Of a stretch of DNA of 64,000 nucleotides, positions 61,595 to 64,000 are shown piece after piece (the first letter of the stretch is position 1; each line of letters starts with the position of its first letter). The DNA is from JACPUW01 sp049115495. Its GTDB lineage: Bacteria; Bacteroidota; Bacteroidia; CAILMK01; JACPUW01. The notes beneath the pieces are model-generated. The model was not told where the DNA came from. It saw only the letters and a program-made list of their open reading frames with translations, and searched no databases. The translations under genes and the position numbers were made by a program. The DNA is taken from assembly GCA_049115495.1 (NCBI GenBank), contig JAGDZV010000001.1, positions 748,388 through 812,387 of the forward strand, written 5' to 3'.

Positions 61595-62872
61595 TTACAG
61601 TCGTCCATCTACGAGATCCTTCGGAAGAATACTCTTCACATCGTATACAACCCCATTCTCCCTCTTTAGTGCAGTAACATCAAGTTCCAAAAACTCATTA
61701 TGAGCAACAGCCAAAACCACTGCATCATAATCCTTATCAGGCGCATCTATTAAGTCAATTCCATACTCATGTTTAACTTCTTCTTTATCTGCCCATGGGT
61801 CGTACAAATCCACCTTCATTTCATACCCCCTTAACTCATTATAGATATCGATGGCTCTAGTATTTCTAATATCAGGACAGTTCTCTTTAAAAGTGATTCC
61901 CAACATCAATACCTTAGCATCAAGAATTTTCAATTCTTTACGAATCATACACTTCACAATTTCCTGAGCAACATACTGCCCCATGCCATCATTCAACCTT
62001 CGCCCAGCCAAGATGATTTCTGGATGGTAACCCACTTCCTGTGCTTTTTGGGCCAGGTAATACGGATCTACACCAATGCAATGCCCACCAACAAGACCTG
62101 GCTTGAAGGGTAAAAAGTTCCACTTAGTACCAGCAGCTTCTAACACATCTGATGTATCTATTCCCAGTTTATTGAAAATCTTCGAAAGTTCATTAACAAA
62201 GGCTATATTAATATCCCTTTGAGAGTTCTCAATCACTTTTGCCGCTTCAGCAACTTTGATAGTCGTAGCCAAATGCGTGCCTGCAACTATAACTTCACTG
62301 TACAATGCATCAACTTTCTTACCTACTTCAAGAGTAGAACCGCTCGTTACTTTTTTTATTTTGGTAACAGTATGAAGCTTATCGCCCGGGTTGATCCTTT
62401 CTGGCGAGTATCCTACAAAAAAGTCTGTATTGAATTTTAAACCACTTATCTTTTCAAGCACTGGCACACATTCATCTTCCGTAACTCCAGGGTAAACCGT
62501 TGATTCATAAATAACGATATCATCTTTCTTCAAGACTTTACCAACTGTTTCACTCGCCTTGTAAAGCGGCGTTAAAACTGGCCTATTATTCTTATCGGTA
62601 GGAGTGGGAACAGTAACAATGAAAATATTGCAATCAGTTAAAGAATTCACATCAGATGTATTGAAAAGGCCAATTTGAGAACCTTCCTGACCAAGAGCAG
62701 ACTCAAGATAATCATCTTCCACTTCGAGGGTTCGGTCATGCCCGTCATTCAACTCCTTGACTCGTGCTTCATTGATATCAAATCCAACCGTTGGGTACTT
62801 CTTGGCAAATTCTACTGCCAATGGAAGGCCAACATATCCAAGCCCTATAATTCCTATTCTATATTGAGACAT
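61595..62872 (-). CDS. UDP-N-acetylhexosamine 6-dehydrogenase (WbpA/WbpO/TviB-like)
   Basis: A 425-aa UDP-sugar dehydrogenase. RIGIIGLGYVGLPLAVEF at residues 5-22, YESTVYPGVTEDECVP near 117-132, and the catalytic Cys in LVGGHCIGVDPYYLA near 260-274 match the TviB/WbpO/WbpA group. It oxidises UDP-GlcNAc (or UDP-GalNAc) to the uronic acid and would give the substrate for the Gfo/Idh/MocA enzyme at 31867. It is the first enzyme gene of the locus after the regulator. Confidence 0.93.
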   Translation of the reverse strand: MSQYRIGIIGLGYVGLPLAVEFAKKYPTVGFDINEARVKELNDGHDRTLEVEDDYLESALGQEGSQIGLFNTSDVNSLTDCNIFIVTVPTPTDKNNRPVLTPLYKASETVGKVLKKDDIVIYESTVYPGVTEDECVPVLEKISGLKFNTDFFVGYSPERINPGDKLHTVTKIKKVTSGSTLEVGKKVDALYSEVIVAGTHLATTIKVAEAAKVIENSQRDINIAFVNELSKIFNKLGIDTSDVLEAAGTKWNFLPFKPGLVGGHCIGVDPYYLAQKAQEVGYHPEIILAGRRLNDGMGQYVAQEIVKCMIRKELKILDAKVLMLGITFKENCPDIRNTRAIDIYNELRGYEMKVDLYDPWADKEEVKHEYGIDLIDAPDKDYDAVVLAVAHNEFLELDVTALKRENGVVYDVKSILPKDLVDGRL

Positions 62873-62906
62873 TTGTTGTTTGTTATCGGTTATTAGTTTT
62901 TTTTAG

Positions 62907-62928
62907 ATAGTCGCAATACGCTGACTAT
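62907..62928. promoter_or_regulatory. Dyad upstream of the UDP-GlcNAc dehydrogenase gene
   Basis: ATAGTC (62907-62912) and GACTAT (62923-62928) form an inverted repeat with a 10-base spacer, 35 bases upstream of the ATG at 62872. Position fits an operator; the binding protein is unknown. Confidence 0.3.
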
Positions 62929-62931
62929 TTA

Positions 62932-63041
62932 GTCATATCGAGCCAGATGTATCTCGTGACTAAGAAATCCAACATGTGGTGTAAGCTATAAGTATTCCTT
63001 TTAATATCTCGTCTCCAAATTTCTTCTATCTCCGAGATGAC
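62932..63041. repeat. 110-bp element with inverted ends (REP/MITE-like)
   Basis: The left end gtcatatcgagcc and the inverted right end (minus strand GTCATCTCGGAG) match over the first nine to ten bases. It lies between the regulator and the first enzyme gene. Related ends occur at 58530-58540 and, less closely, at 59651-59727. Confidence 0.55.
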
Positions 63042-63091
63042 ATTTTTGAGTAGAATTAATCAATTCTCAAATCAACTAATCTTCAAATTGA

Positions 63092-63616
63092 TTAGGTTTC
63101 CCACAGCACCAAAGCCCCGCCCCCTTTCAGTTCTCTTGGCAAATCCTCATCAACCCCGTAAACCACAAAGCGAATCTTCCTATGCAAAAGCTTTTGAGCT
63201 TTTTTCACTAATTCCAATAGATATACTTGGTCTACATCTCCAATAAAGGCCACATCGATAAGCTCACTATTCATTCCATTAGCCAAATCTCCAGTTAAAA
63301 AGACTTTTTTCACATCACCAAGCTTCTCTACGATGTGTTCAATGAATTGATCAAGCCCCAAGTGCTTTAGAACAATGGTCCTAAGTTCATCAAAGAGCGG
63401 ATGAAGTGCATTAGCTTTAAACATCTTTCGATTACCTTCAGAGTAGGATATAACAAGTCCAGCCTCTTCTAACCGATTAAGTTCGAGCCTAACGGAATTG
63501 GTACTCTCTGCAAACTCTGCAGCAAGGCTTCTTAAATATGCAGATTGGGAAGGGTTAACAAAAAACTTAAGCAACAGCTTAATTCTTGTCTTTGAAGATA
63601 TTAAGGCTTCTAACAT
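63092..63616 (-). CDS. Winged-helix regulator with nucleotidyltransferase-like C-terminal part
   Basis: A 174-aa protein. ATG 63616 is preferred (AGGAG lies 11 bases upstream); a TTG precedes it. Residues 1-75 read as an ArsR-like winged helix: TRIKLLLKFFVN, YLRSLAAEFAESTNSVRLELNRLEE. Residues 100-174 have FLTGDLANGMNSELIDVAFIGDVD, a degenerate match to the GS-x-A-x-G...D-x-D motif of small nucleotidyltransferases. It is first in the polysaccharide locus and probably controls it. A perfect dyad lies 64-86 bases upstream of the ATG. Confidence 0.75.
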   Translation of the reverse strand: MLEALISSKTRIKLLLKFFVNPSQSAYLRSLAAEFAESTNSVRLELNRLEEAGLVISYSEGNRKMFKANALHPLFDELRTIVLKHLGLDQFIEHIVEKLGDVKKVFLTGDLANGMNSELIDVAFIGDVDQVYLLELVKKAQKLLHRKIRFVVYGVDEDLPRELKGGGALVLWET

Positions 63617-64000
63617 CAATGGGAACTCCTAGTTTCTATACAGCTTCGCCACGTCAGTCACATTTAAAACATGACCAATAATGAGTAACAAATTTACTCA
63701 TTACTTTTATTGAGCATAATTTTTTTGAAATATTTTGGGTTAATAGCTCAAAGCTTCGACCCACCAGTAATGATGTAGAAAACATTGGAGTTATACGGCA
63801 GTCCGTCTAACAAGCTGCGAGTTTTCTAAAATTTATCGCCAATATAAGGGCTTCTATGCGCATATCTTTTTTCAAGTTGGCTATTATACTTATAAAATTT
63901 GAGCTGCTTAGATCGAAGGTATGTTGTGCTTGAAAAGCCCATTTTGCGAAAGCGGCCATTAATGCCTTAATGAGCTGTTTTAGGCCAATAATGCTCAGCA
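63617..64000. other. Region upstream of the regulator
   Basis: A 384-base stretch to the window edge. It contains the dyad at 63680-63702 and nothing else I can name; no ORF is convincing on either strand. Confidence 0.5.
63680..63702. promoter_or_regulatory. Operator-like dyad upstream of the winged-helix regulator
   Basis: AATGAGTAA and TTACTCATT form a perfect 9-bp inverted repeat around the loop CAAAT. It lies 64-86 bases before the ATG at 63616, a place where an autoregulating winged-helix dimer could bind. No T tract follows, so a terminator is unlikely. Confidence 0.45.

Noticed and set aside
1..64000. CRISPR array, cas genes, restriction-modification or toxin-antitoxin systems
   Set aside because: No regularly spaced direct repeats and no proteins of these families were seen.

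Overview
The window looks like Bacteroidota, probably class Flavobacteriia; I would not go lower. The reasons are AT-rich DNA, sigma-type promoter elements of the TAnnTTTG kind, a GT3-family glycogen synthase, ExbB with several ExbD copies, a DUF4252/ABC-2/DUF4870 operon, BlaI/BlaR1-like genes and an animal-like UDP-glucose dehydrogenase.

Positions 1-21,136 are housekeeping and envelope genes. They are the 3'-truncated glycogen synthase, a DLH-type lipoprotein hydrolase, a four-gene ABC-2 operon, a BlaI repressor with a BlaR1-M23 fusion peptidase and a candidate operator, polyprenyl diphosphate synthase, an alpha/beta hydrolase, an ExbB/ExbD operon with a terminator, tRNA-Ser(GGA), TatD, an unrecognised pseudokinase-like protein, MoxR ATPase, two parvulin-type periplasmic isomerases with a lipoprotein, an AlbA_2/Schlafen-like protein, and tRNA-His(GTG) with a terminator.

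Positions 21,200-23,000 hold decayed transposase genes of the IS1182 and IS256 types. They mark a junction between the core genome and the accessory region.

Positions 23,200-63,616 are one large surface-polysaccharide locus, entirely on the minus strand, read from about 63.6 kb down to a terminator at 23.2 kb. A winged-helix regulator sits at its head. Next come nucleotide-sugar enzymes (UDP-GlcNAc dehydrogenase, UDP-GlcA 4-epimerase, UDP-GlcA decarboxylase, UDP-Glc dehydrogenase). They are followed by Wzx flippase, an EpsG/Wzy-like polymerase, many glycosyltransferases, a sulfotransferase-like protein, two paralogous divergent deacetylase-like proteins, GalE and a PglC/PglD pair. After these comes a compact acyl-synthesis cassette: KAS III, stand-alone amino-acid adenylation enzyme, GNAT acyltransferase, two acyl carrier proteins, two ketoreductase-like SDRs and a metallo-beta-lactamase-fold hydrolase, with no dehydratase or enoyl reductase. 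It is followed by an MBL-Rieske protein that resembles vertebrate CMP-Neu5Ac hydroxylase with its Rieske domain moved to the C-terminus. The locus ends with enzymes for a diacetamido uronic acid (WbpB/E/D-like), a WecA-like initiating transferase and a PglF-like 4,6-dehydratase.

My reading is that the locus makes a glycan with a 4-amino-4-deoxy sugar carrying an unusual hydroxyacyl or aminoacyl group that is built on dedicated carrier proteins and possibly further hydroxylated by the Rieske enzyme. The known Flavobacterium psychrophilum O-chain, with its 3,5-dihydroxyhexanamido sugar, is a plausible analogue. The product chemistry is inference; the gene content is read directly. The intergenic gaps of the sugar-nucleotide part carry degenerate repeats and inverted-repeat elements.
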